Positions 55,429 through 63,511 of a DNA stretch of 64,000 nt are shown piece by piece; the first letter of the stretch is position 1; each line of letters begins with the position of its first letter. The stretch is from Novosphingobium sp. GTDB taxonomy: Bacteria > Pseudomonadota > Alphaproteobacteria > Sphingomonadales > Sphingomonadaceae. The position numbers and the translations under genes were made by a program. The stretch spans positions 32,649-96,648 of the forward strand of contig NZ_JAHEBV010000064.1 of the NCBI RefSeq assembly GCF_024642085.1, written 5' to 3'. Below the pieces are notes generated by a model, which was given only the letters and a program-made list of their open reading frames with translations, was not told where the DNA came from and made no database searches.

Positions 55429-56313
55429 ATGCGCGAAATCCGATTGAGTCCTTCAGGCGCATTCGACAACTCTGCGCGCCATCATCGTTTCATCGATGTC
55501 AGACCAATCGCGGCGGCAATGGGCGCAGAAGCATCCGGCGTAAATCTGGCCGATCTTTCAGACGGTGCCTTCGGCGAAATCAGGCAAGCCCTGTGCCGTC
55601 ATAAAATGCTGTTTATACGGTCACAACATTTGACCCATGCCGAGCACGAACGATTTGCCGCTCGCTTTGGTGATTTCGCGCCGGATGCCTACACACAAGG
55701 GGTTGCTGGTCACCGAAATGTGCAGCCGGTCATCAAGGAAGCCGATCACCGGTCCAAAGCCATGTTCGGCAGCGGCTGGCATACCGACTCGCCCTTTTTG
55801 CCTTCGCCACCGTCAATCACGATCCTGCGCAGCGTTGAAGTTCCCCCCTATGGCGGCGACACCGTCTGGGCCGATTGCGCCTTGGCGATGCGCATGTTGA
55901 GCCCCGCAATGCAAAACATGCTGCGCCCACTTAAAGTGTTGATGTCGGCGCGCAGCAACGCGTTCACGCAGGAAAAAATAGCCGGAAAACCGCTCGCCTT
56001 TGCTGATACCGAGAGCCGCGATGCGGCTTTTACAGGAACGGCACATCCGTTGGTCCGGGTCCATCCCGAAACGGGCGAAGAAGCGCTTTATATTGACGAG
56101 GTTTATGCATCGGGCATCGATGGCATGACCGAAGCAGAAAGCAGGCCTTTGCTCGACTTCCTTGTGCGGCACATTACTCAACATGGATTTACATGCCGGT
56201 TACGCTGGGAAGCAGGTATGGTCGTCATGTGGGATAACCGGTCATGTCTGCATATTGCCGCCAATGATTTCGACGGCTTTCGTCGGGAAATGTACCGGAC
56301 AACGTTGGCTTGA
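55429..56313 (+). CDS. TauD/TfdA-family 2-oxoglutarate dioxygenase
   Basis: A 294-aa Fe(II)/2-oxoglutarate oxygenase. Iron ligands His118 and Asp120 (WHTDSPF) and His275 (CLHIAAND); the 2-oxoglutarate arginine is probably in FRREMYR. TauD-like enzymes hydroxylate sulfonates, phenoxyacetates and other acids. Given the aromatic context, an aryloxy-alkanoate or aryl ether cleavage is possible but not shown. No typical ribosome binding site is evident. Confidence 0.8.
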   Translation: MREIRLSPSGAFDNSARHHRFIDVRPIAAAMGAEASGVNLADLSDGAFGEIRQALCRHKMLFIRSQHLTHAEHERFAARFGDFAPDAYTQGVAGHRNVQPVIKEADHRSKAMFGSGWHTDSPFLPSPPSITILRSVEVPPYGGDTVWADCALAMRMLSPAMQNMLRPLKVLMSARSNAFTQEKIAGKPLAFADTESRDAAFTGTAHPLVRVHPETGEEALYIDEVYASGIDGMTEAESRPLLDFLVRHITQHGFTCRLRWEAGMVVMWDNRSCLHIAANDFDGFRREMYRTTLA

Positions 56314-56345
56314 GGCACCGGGCGACCGGCGCTTGACCAGCTAAC

Positions 56346-56364
56346 TTGTATGTCTTACGTACAA
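56346..56364. promoter_or_regulatory. Island palindrome, copy B (best match)
   Basis: TTGTATGTCTTACGTACAA matches all 14 fixed positions of the consensus, and one further base on each side also pairs (C and G). It ends 45 bases before the ATG of the hydroxycinnamoyl-CoA hydratase-lyase. Confidence 0.7.
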
Positions 56365-56409
56365 GATGGCGAGACCAGCTGGCTGTCAAGCAAACCTATG
56401 GGAGACAAC

Positions 56410-57252
56410 ATGACCGCCCGTCCTGAGCAGGAGACTGTGGCTTTCGATGTCGCCGACGGCATAGCCTGGGTGCGCTTTAACCGCCCGGAAAAGCGCAATT
56501 GCATGAGCCCTAAGCTTAATCGCCAGATGTTGCGCGTGCTTGAGGCGCTGGAGTTTCGCGAGGATGTCAAGGTGCTGGTCCTGGCGGGCGAAGGCGATGC
56601 CTGGACAGCCGGTATGGATTTGCAAGAGTATTTCCGCGAAACCGAAGAACAGGGCCTTGGCGCAATCCGCAAATCACAGCGCGAATCCTATGGCTGGTTC
56701 GAACGGCTGCGCTGGTACGAAAAGCCGACTATCGCCATGATTGACGGCTGGTGTTTTGGCGGCGGCTATGGCCCACTTTTCGGCTGCGACATCGCCATTG
56801 CCAGCGACGATGCGACATTCGGGCTGAGCGAGATAAACTGGGGCATTCTGCCGGGCGGCGGTGCATCCAAGGTTGCGCAAGAGCTTATGCCGTTCCGCAA
56901 AGCGATGTACCACGCAATGATGGGCGAAAATCTGTCTGGCAAGCAGGCCGAGGCCCAAGGGCTGGTCACCGAAGCCGTTCCTTCAGTGCAGCTCAAAGCC
57001 CGGGTGACGGAAATTGCCGAAGCACTCAAAAAAAAGGATGGTGCAGCACTGCGCGCAACAAAATGGGCGGTGCGCCGCATGGTCGACATGACGTATGACA
57101 ATGCGCTGGATTATCAAATCCGCGCTCAGGAAGCATTGCACAGCTTTGGCGGCGCAGCCGCGCGCAAAGAGGCGACCCGGCAGTTTCTGGACGAAAAAAG
57201 CTTTAAACCGGGACTTGAAACCTTCGACGCGGGCAAGCTGGGGGAACGCTAG
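56410..57252 (+). CDS. ech: p-Hydroxycinnamoyl-CoA (feruloyl-CoA) hydratase-lyase
   Basis: A 280-aa crotonase that hydrates feruloyl- or coumaroyl-CoA and splits off acetyl-CoA, giving vanillin or 4-hydroxybenzaldehyde. It follows Pseudomonas HCHL closely: NRPEKRNCMSPKLNRQM, AWTAGMDLQEYFRE, IDGWCFGGGYGPLFGCD, FGLSEINWGI with catalytic Glu141, and FLDEKSFKPGL near the end. The internal ATG with GGAGA nine bases upstream is chosen; the longer frame begins within the palindrome. The CoA ligase follows at once. No vanillin dehydrogenase is in the window. Confidence 0.9.
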   Translation: MTARPEQETVAFDVADGIAWVRFNRPEKRNCMSPKLNRQMLRVLEALEFREDVKVLVLAGEGDAWTAGMDLQEYFRETEEQGLGAIRKSQRESYGWFERLRWYEKPTIAMIDGWCFGGGYGPLFGCDIAIASDDATFGLSEINWGILPGGGASKVAQELMPFRKAMYHAMMGENLSGKQAEAQGLVTEAVPSVQLKARVTEIAEALKKKDGAALRATKWAVRRMVDMTYDNALDYQIRAQEALHSFGGAAARKEATRQFLDEKSFKPGLETFDAGKLGER

Positions 57253-58764
57253 ATGGTCAGCCTGGACGCCATTTCCACGTTCGCCCAGGCGATGCCCAGC
57301 AAGCGCGCGATGGTCGATCTGGTCAGCGGACGCAACTGGAGCTATGCTGAACTTGACCGCGTAATCGACCGCCTTGCCGCATGGCTTGTGCAAAAGTTCG
57401 GTCCCAGAAGCGGGGTTCGCCTGGCTACCTTGTCCAGGAATAATTCGGAAATGGCGATCCTGCAATTCGCTTGCGTGCGTGCCGGCTGCATTTTCATGCC
57501 GCTGAACTGGCGGCTTGCCGTCGCTGAACTGGAAGCCTTGGTCGGCGATGGCGACCCGCAGATTCTGTTCGTGCAAGCTGGTTTTTCAACCCCGGCCAAT
57601 GCGGCTGAGCTGATCGATATATCAGGTCTGCTGTCACTTGGTGAACCGGGCAGCTGCCCGCCCCGCGAGGCGCGCCGTGACTTTTCCGAGGTTTCGACGC
57701 TGCTCTACACCTCGGGCACAAGCGGCAGGCCCAAGGGAGTCATGCTGTCCGAACAGAACATATTCTGGGGCTGCACCAACCTGATCCACGGCAATGCGGT
57801 CACCATAACCAGCACCTTCCTTTGTGATATGCCGCTGTTTCATACAGCCGGACTGATGGCAGCCATGCGCACCCCATTGCTGGCGGGCGGCGCAGTGCTT
57901 ATTTCCGAAGGGTTCGACCCTGCCATGACGCTGGAACGGATGACCGACCCGGCGCTTGCGGTAACGCACTATTTCTCGGTCCCGCAGATGGCTGCGACGT
58001 TGTGGCAGCGCCCTGAGTTTGATGCCGCCAAGCTGCACAAGATCGTTGCCTGGGCAATTGGCGGCGCGCCCAATCCCAAAGCGCAGAGCGAACGCTACAT
58101 CAGCGCCGGCGTGCGCATTTCGGAAGGTTTCGGCATGTCCGAAACTGGCAGCAATTTTGCCATCCCGCCATTCGAACTTGATCTGATGCTGACCAAGGCC
58201 GGCAGCTGCGGACTGCCGTTGATGACCATTCGGGCCAAGATCGTCGATGAAGAGGGCCACGAGGTGCCGGAGGGCGAGCGCGGAGAACTGTTGGTTTCCG
58301 GCCCCAGCATCGCGCTGGGATACTGGAATCAGCCTGCGCTTACGGCAGCCGCCTTTGTCGATGGCTGGTTTGTAACCGGCGACACTGCGATGCGCGATGC
58401 TGATGGCTATTTCTACATCGTCGACCGGAAGAAGGACATGTACATTTCGGGCGGAGAAAACGTCTATCCTGCCGAAGTGGAAGCCGCGATAGCCGAACGA
58501 ACTGACGTGGCCGAATGCGCCGTGGTTGGCGTGCCCGATGAGCGCTGGGGAGAGGTCGGCCGTGCCTATGTTATCGCCGCGCCTGACTGCAACCTCAGCA
58601 GCGACGAGATCATCGCGCATTGCATGGGCCGCCTTGCCAAATTCAAGGTGCCGAAAAGCGCGGTAATAACTGACGCGATCCCTCGCACTGCTTCGGGCAA
58701 AGTGCAAAAGCACCTGCTCAAAGCCCGCGCAATTGCCGAACTGGACACGGAAAGCGCTGTATAA
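57253..58764 (+). CDS. fcs: AMP-forming CoA ligase (feruloyl-CoA synthetase-like)
   Basis: A 503-aa ANL enzyme that should activate hydroxycinnamates to their CoA thioesters. P-loop LYTSGTSGRPKGVML; EGFGMSETGSN; hinge YFYIVDRKKDMYISGGENVYP; catalytic lysine in PRTASGKVQKHLL. It starts at the base after the hydratase-lyase stop, so the two should be made together. It is convergent, end to end, with the MFS gene. Confidence 0.87.
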   Translation: MVSLDAISTFAQAMPSKRAMVDLVSGRNWSYAELDRVIDRLAAWLVQKFGPRSGVRLATLSRNNSEMAILQFACVRAGCIFMPLNWRLAVAELEALVGDGDPQILFVQAGFSTPANAAELIDISGLLSLGEPGSCPPREARRDFSEVSTLLYTSGTSGRPKGVMLSEQNIFWGCTNLIHGNAVTITSTFLCDMPLFHTAGLMAAMRTPLLAGGAVLISEGFDPAMTLERMTDPALAVTHYFSVPQMAATLWQRPEFDAAKLHKIVAWAIGGAPNPKAQSERYISAGVRISEGFGMSETGSNFAIPPFELDLMLTKAGSCGLPLMTIRAKIVDEEGHEVPEGERGELLVSGPSIALGYWNQPALTAAAFVDGWFVTGDTAMRDADGYFYIVDRKKDMYISGGENVYPAEVEAAIAERTDVAECAVVGVPDERWGEVGRAYVIAAPDCNLSSDEIIAHCMGRLAKFKVPKSAVITDAIPRTASGKVQKHLLKARAIAELDTESAV

Positions 58765-60081
58765 TCAGGCGGCTTCGGCATCCTTCAGGTCAACCATCGC
58801 GAACAGTATCAGCGACAGAAGCGATCCGCTGCACATCACCAGCGCTACGGTCTGGAGATCCATGTGACGGGCGAACAGCAGACCGGCAAGGAAAGGCGAA
58901 AAAGCGGCTCCCGCGCGCCCTATGCTGAGCGCAAAACCGGTCCCGGTTGCACGGACGTGCGTAGGATAAGCGATTGCCCAAGCCGAGTAATATCCGACAA
59001 TTGCCGAATTGGTGAACAACCCCACGCCCATCACAGCCAATGTCCAGCCACCCAAAGTGCTTTGGCCCATCCCGAAGTAGGCTACCAGAAGTACCGACAT
59101 GGCAAGTGCTGCCATAGTCGCGCGCTTGATTCCGAACCTGTGCATGAACCAGCCGAAGACCAAACCTCCGGCGGCGCCGCCCAAGTTCGAATAGGCCAGC
59201 ACCCCTGCCCCTTCTGCGCGAGTAAAGCTTTGCCCGGCATACGATGGATCCGACATGATGGTCGGAGCCATCTTGAGCACGAAATAAAACGTGATGGCAT
59301 GGAAAGCGTAAGCGAACGACAGCAACAATGTCGTTCGCAGCATGGCGGGCTTAAATATGTCGGCGATGCTTGCCTTGGCTTGGCCAGCCTCAACCGGCGG
59401 CAAATGCTCCAGCATGGTCAAGCGAAAGCTCGCCAAAGTGCGATTGATACGTTCCAGCGCGCCAGCCGGCCGCCGAAAATTGAGATAAGAGGGAGTTTCG
59501 GGCACCAGTGCCCAAACGAGTGGAATGCACACCAGCGTTGCTGCGCCGCCGAACTCGAAAATCGCGCGCCAATCATTGGCAGGCAGCAAGTATTTTACGA
59601 CCAGGCCGCCGATGAAGCCGCCAACCGGATAACCGATCACCATCAGCGCCATCGCTAGGCTGCGACCCTTGGCGCTCGAAAGCTCGTTCGCAACTGCATT
59701 GATCGAGGCCAGCATTCCGCCGATTCCCAGCCCGGTCATGAAGCGCCACATTGATAGGGTCTGAGGACTCGCCGCAAAAGCGGCCAGAAACATACCTGCA
59801 GCCATCATCGACAAGCATATCAGGATTGTCGGGCGCCTGCCGATCTTGTCAGCCAAACCGCCCAGCAGCAGAGAGCCCACTCCCATTCCGACCAGCTCCA
59901 TCGCCAGCACCGCTCCAAGACCGTCAGGAGCCAGATTCCATTCCTGCTTGATCCCCGGTCCTGCAAAAGCGCTCGAAAGTATATCGAACCCGTCGAGCGC
60001 GTTGAGGGCAACGGTGATGATGACCGCTATCCACTGGCGGACGTGCATCGCACCATGGTCGATGATGTGCTTTGGTGTCAC
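58765..60081 (-). CDS. MFS transporter, aromatic acid:H+ symporter type
   Basis: A 438-aa, 12-helix transporter. The helix 1 motif ALDGFDILSSAFAGPGI resembles the DGxD signature of the AAHS family (PcaK, VanK); GGLADKIGRRPTIL is the loop 2-3 motif. GTG start preceded by GGGGGAG. It is transcribed with the MarR gene 25 bases upstream. It is a likely carrier for ferulate, vanillate or related acids. Confidence 0.87.
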   Translation of the reverse strand: MTPKHIIDHGAMHVRQWIAVIITVALNALDGFDILSSAFAGPGIKQEWNLAPDGLGAVLAMELVGMGVGSLLLGGLADKIGRRPTILICLSMMAAGMFLAAFAASPQTLSMWRFMTGLGIGGMLASINAVANELSSAKGRSLAMALMVIGYPVGGFIGGLVVKYLLPANDWRAIFEFGGAATLVCIPLVWALVPETPSYLNFRRPAGALERINRTLASFRLTMLEHLPPVEAGQAKASIADIFKPAMLRTTLLLSFAYAFHAITFYFVLKMAPTIMSDPSYAGQSFTRAEGAGVLAYSNLGGAAGGLVFGWFMHRFGIKRATMAALAMSVLLVAYFGMGQSTLGGWTLAVMGVGLFTNSAIVGYYSAWAIAYPTHVRATGTGFALSIGRAGAAFSPFLAGLLFARHMDLQTVALVMCSGSLLSLILFAMVDLKDAEAA

Positions 60082-60106
60082 AGATACTCCCCCAATACGG
60101 CAGGTC

Positions 60107-60589
60107 TTATTCGTGGATGCGGGTCAGCATCTCGATGAACTGCTCGACTTCTTTTTCGGTAAAGCGGCTTTTCAGCCAATTTTCGTGTTCGGCTATAGCT
60201 TCCTTGGCGGTGGCTAACGCCGCTGCGCCCGCAACCGTAAGGTTCAGCGTCTGCTTGCGGCCGTCCGTCTTGGATTTGCCGCGTTCCAGATAGCCGCGCG
60301 ATTCTAGGCGGTTGACGATTGCCATCGTAGTGGCCCGATCCATTCGCATGAACTGCGCCAGGTTGGTTTGAGCGACGTCAGGATGATCACCAACCAGCCA
60401 CAACACTGAAACTTGCTTTTGGGTCAGGTCAAGATCAGCAAATGTTTCCGTAAAATGACGGTACACCGCGCCATACGCCAGGCGGATATGGAAACCGACG
60501 ATGTTGGCAATTTCGCCAATATCCTCATCGCCCTCGACATGCGGAGTTGTGGGGGCCGAAATCTCTTTTGTCTTGATCATGTCCATCAT
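60107..60589 (-). CDS. MarR-family regulator
   Basis: A 160-aa winged-helix regulator. FADLDLTQKQVSVLWLV and TNLAQFMRMDRATTMAIVNRLESRGYLER are the recognition core; the wing is KSKTDGRKQTLNLT. MarR proteins such as FerC, CouR and HcaR sense hydroxycinnamoyl-CoA thioesters; a similar role is plausible next to the ech-fcs pair. It is the only dedicated DNA-binding regulator in the island part of the window. Its own upstream region has no copy of the island palindrome. Confidence 0.85.
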   Translation of the reverse strand: MMDMIKTKEISAPTTPHVEGDEDIGEIANIVGFHIRLAYGAVYRHFTETFADLDLTQKQVSVLWLVGDHPDVAQTNLAQFMRMDRATTMAIVNRLESRGYLERGKSKTDGRKQTLNLTVAGAAALATAKEAIAEHENWLKSRFTEKEVEQFIEMLTRIHE

Positions 60590-60669
60590 CGCTTATGCCT
60601 GTTCCGCCGGCTTTAGGTGATCTGGGCGGCAATTCAATCGGCGCGATCGCATCAAGGATGACCGGGCGA

Positions 60670-62232
60670 TCACAGAACAGGCACTTCTAGCAAGCATGGC
60701 CCTTTTGAATTAAACGCCGCGGTCAGCGCAGCGTCTAGTTCATCGCCGCTGTCGACCTTGCTTGCGGGCATCCCCTGGGCTTTGGCCAATCCCTCGAAAT
60801 CAAGACCCGCAAGGTCGGTTCCGACCAGCGATTCGAGCGCAAAATGTCTGCCGAAAGCGTGCAAGGCCTCATAGCGGCTGTTGTTCACGATCAGAAAAGT
60901 GATTGGCAGGTCGAGCTTTACTGCGCTCCACAAACCCTGGATGGCGTACATCGCTGCGCCGTCGCCAAGAATTGCAATGATGCGTTCACCGGGCCGCCCC
61001 AGAGCAACACCGATCGCTGCCGGAAGACCATGGCCCAGCCCGCCACTAGCGCAGGTATAAAATCCGTCGCGTTCCGTAATCGGCAGATGATCGTGCATCA
61101 CGCCGCGGCTGCTAGCCGCTTCTTCGACGATCACGCTACCTGCCGGTCGGAGCGCGGCAATCCGTGCCATCAGCCAGCCGTCGGTCAATTTATCGGCACG
61201 TGACAGCTGCACAGCATTGCGAGCAGGCGGCAAAGCGCGCGGCGCAGGCGCCGGACCATCGAGCAAGGCGGAAATGCCGGCGCGAAGATCGGTTACCACC
61301 GCCATGCCTTGAGGCAGCCAGCTGGCCATCCCGGGATCGTTGGTCAACAGGTACAGCGCAGCACCGTTCGGCACATGCGGACCAAACCCTTCGGCATGAT
61401 ACGTGAATGCCGGTCCGCCCAGCACAAGGACCAGATCCGCATCGTCCAGCGCCGCGACGATCCGGTCGCGAAACGCGTCAAGAAAGCCTTGGAACAGCGG
61501 GTGATTTTCAGGAAAGGACACCCGGGCATTCATAGGCGCAGCCCAGACCGCAGCGTTGTGCCGCTCCGCCAAGGCAATGACGGCTTCCCAAGCGTCGTCC
61601 AGCGCAATCTGCGCGCCGACTACCAGTACCGGTCGCTTTGCCCGGGCTAGTCTTGTCGCCACTTCCGCCAGGGCATGTGCATCGCCGCAACTGCGCGCCG
61701 CCACCCTCGCCAAGGCCGGAGTTGTGCACATCTGGTCCCAATCGTCGATCGGGATCGAAACAAAAGTAGGACCGGATGGCGGGGTCATTGCGATATGATA
61801 GGCGCGCGCAATGGCAGCCGGCACGTCTTGCGCCCGGGCCGGTTCAACCGCCCACTTTACATAGGGGCGCGGAAACTCGGTCGGCCGGTCTGCATAAAGA
61901 AACGGTTCGAACGGCAGGATCGAACGTGCCTGTTGTCCGGCAGTGACCACCAGCGGCGTCTGGTTCTTGTACGCGGTAAACAGATTGCCCAGTGCGTGGC
62001 CCACCCCGGCAGCAGAGTGTAGGTTGACCAATGCCGCATTCCGCCGCGACTGCGCATAGCCATCAGCCATGCCCAGAACGACTGATTCCTGAAGGCCAAG
62101 GACATATCGGAAATGGGAAGGGAAGTTGCGAAACATCGGCAGCTCGGTCGATCCCGGATTGCCGAAAATAGTGGTCATGCCAAGACTGTCGAGCAAGGCA
62201 ATCGTGGCCTCACGCACGGTAACTTCGCTCAT
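60670..62232 (-). CDS. Thiamine-diphosphate decarboxylase, benzoylformate decarboxylase-like
   Basis: A 520-aa ThDP enzyme. GNPGSTELP with Ser28, LQES with Glu49 and NLHSAAG with His72 correspond to Ser26, Glu47 and His70 of benzoylformate decarboxylase; TAGQQAR and FPRPYVKWAVEPA are further matches. GDGAAMYAIQGLWSAVKLDLPITFLIVNN (key residues GDGA...NN) is the ThDP/Mg site. It would convert an aryl 2-oxoacid to an aldehyde, for example 4-hydroxy- or vanilloyl-formate. It is transcribed away from copy E of the palindrome. Confidence 0.82.
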   Translation of the reverse strand: MSEVTVREATIALLDSLGMTTIFGNPGSTELPMFRNFPSHFRYVLGLQESVVLGMADGYAQSRRNAALVNLHSAAGVGHALGNLFTAYKNQTPLVVTAGQQARSILPFEPFLYADRPTEFPRPYVKWAVEPARAQDVPAAIARAYHIAMTPPSGPTFVSIPIDDWDQMCTTPALARVAARSCGDAHALAEVATRLARAKRPVLVVGAQIALDDAWEAVIALAERHNAAVWAAPMNARVSFPENHPLFQGFLDAFRDRIVAALDDADLVLVLGGPAFTYHAEGFGPHVPNGAALYLLTNDPGMASWLPQGMAVVTDLRAGISALLDGPAPAPRALPPARNAVQLSRADKLTDGWLMARIAALRPAGSVIVEEAASSRGVMHDHLPITERDGFYTCASGGLGHGLPAAIGVALGRPGERIIAILGDGAAMYAIQGLWSAVKLDLPITFLIVNNSRYEALHAFGRHFALESLVGTDLAGLDFEGLAKAQGMPASKVDSGDELDAALTAAFNSKGPCLLEVPVL

Positions 62233-62324
62233 CGCTGGCTGCTTCCCGTCGCTGTGGCTCAGGCTTGAACCACCATTCTCCGCATCAAGAGGTATCAGGC
62301 AATGAGGCTTTCAGCCAGCGCCAT

Positions 62325-62343
62325 TTGTATGTAATGAATACTA
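62325..62343. promoter_or_regulatory. Island palindrome, copy E (weak)
   Basis: TTGTATGTAATGAATACTA matches the consensus at 11 of 14 fixed positions with an intact left half. It sits midway in the divergent gap between the decarboxylase and the VOC gene. Confidence 0.35.
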
Positions 62344-62417
62344 AATGCAATTGCTCGGGCTTTGCAGGCGATTGCTTTACCTGACCAAAGCCCCACGCTT
62401 GTCGAGGAACTGAAGTT

Positions 62418-62816
62418 ATGCACGTCGAAGCGCTCGATCATGTGAACATAATCACCGCCGATCTCGAAACGAGCTGCGCTTATTATGCCCATCTGCTAGG
62501 CTTGGAACGGCGCGATGGTCCGCCTCCACTCACCGCGCAGACCGCCCAATGGATGCATGACCAGACCGGCAGGGCCATTTTTCATCTCAACAGCCTCGAC
62601 TGTCCCCGCGCCTATAATCGTGAAGTTGAAAGCGGACCGACCGGGTCTATCCACCATATCGCGCTGCGCTGCCAAGGGTACGATGCGATGATCGCCCGAC
62701 TGGACGGGCGCGGCGCGGACTATGCGGTTAATCTGGTCGATGCGATCGGGCTGCGCCAGATATTCACCGAAGATCCCAACGGAGTCCTGCTCGAGCTGAA
62801 CTTCTTTGGCGGCTAA
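62418..62816 (+). CDS. VOC-superfamily protein (glyoxalase-like)
   Basis: A 132-aa single VOC unit: HVNIITADLETSCAYYAHLLGL at the start (metal-ligand-type His7 or 9), HHIALRC in the middle and FTEDPNGVLLELNFF at the end, with the Glu ligand in LLEL. It forms a dimer in related proteins. It is divergent from the decarboxylase and its stop overlaps the next gene's stop. It could be a lyase or dioxygenase; unresolved. Confidence 0.75.
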   Translation: MHVEALDHVNIITADLETSCAYYAHLLGLERRDGPPPLTAQTAQWMHDQTGRAIFHLNSLDCPRAYNREVESGPTGSIHHIALRCQGYDAMIARLDGRGADYAVNLVDAIGLRQIFTEDPNGVLLELNFFGG

Positions 62817-63511
62817 AGCCCGCTAGTCAGGATCGCGACCAGTTCATCCGGGCGCTCCGCCATTATGAAATGGCCGCAATCCAGCACATGCACCTGCCAG
62901 CTTGCGTCATCTTTAACCCGGTCATGGAATTGCGCGAAGGGACTGTGATCCCAGCCGCTGGCGAACACGTAACAACGCTGCGCGATCGCGGTTTCCTTGC
63001 CGCTTAGCCGAACTGGCTGGATCAGGGTTAGCAGCGGATGCCGGGAAAGGCCCGGCGCATCGATACCGGGTAGCGGCGCGACCAGACCGGGAGTGTCGCG
63101 CTGTCCGGCGATGTAGTGATTGCGTTCGAAAGGTCCGACCACATCCCACAGCGATTGCCCATCCTGCGGCAAAAACGCGTCAAGATAGACGATCCGCGCG
63201 ATGCGGCCGCCCAGCCGGCTGGCCACCCCGGCAATAACCATTCCGCCATAACTGTGGCCAACCAGGATGAAGCCCGACAGATCGGCACTGTCGATCTGTT
63301 GCACGACATCATCGATATGGGTTTCAAGGTTGATTGATGGCGAAGCCAGATGCGCCCGGGCGCCTAGGCCGGTAAGCTGGGCAATCAGCACGCGGTGACC
63401 GGCACCGCGCAGGTTATCCGCAAGACGGTTGAATTGATGCCCCCCGCCCCAAGCCCCGTGAACCAGAATAAAGTCAGCCAAGGCTGGCGGCCTGCTTTGA
63501 CTGGAAACCAT
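62813..63511 (-). CDS. Alpha/beta hydrolase, EstC/SABP2-like esterase
   Basis: A 232-aa serine hydrolase: FILVHGAWGGGHQFNRLA, nucleophile elbow GHSYGG, catalytic His in DCGHFIMAERP. It resembles plant and bacterial methyl-salicylate type esterases, which fit an aromatic ester substrate. The internal ATG starts directly before the first strand; the longer frame would overlap the MTHFR gene further. With this start it overlaps the MTHFR stop by about 38 bases. Confidence 0.78.
   Translation of the reverse strand: MVSSQSRPPALADFILVHGAWGGGHQFNRLADNLRGAGHRVLIAQLTGLGARAHLASPSINLETHIDDVVQQIDSADLSGFILVGHSYGGMVIAGVASRLGGRIARIVYLDAFLPQDGQSLWDVVGPFERNHYIAGQRDTPGLVAPLPGIDAPGLSRHPLLTLIQPVRLSGKETAIAQRCYVFASGWDHSPFAQFHDRVKDDASWQVHVLDCGHFIMAERPDELVAILTSGL

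Noticed and set aside
57634..58713. 359-aa open frame antisense to the CoA ligase
   Set aside because: The plus-strand ligase has all ANL motifs; the antisense frame is a shadow.
60590..60669. Search for a palindrome copy before the MarR gene
   Set aside because: No TGTA-N9-TACA element is present in this gap, so autoregulation through the same operator is not supported.
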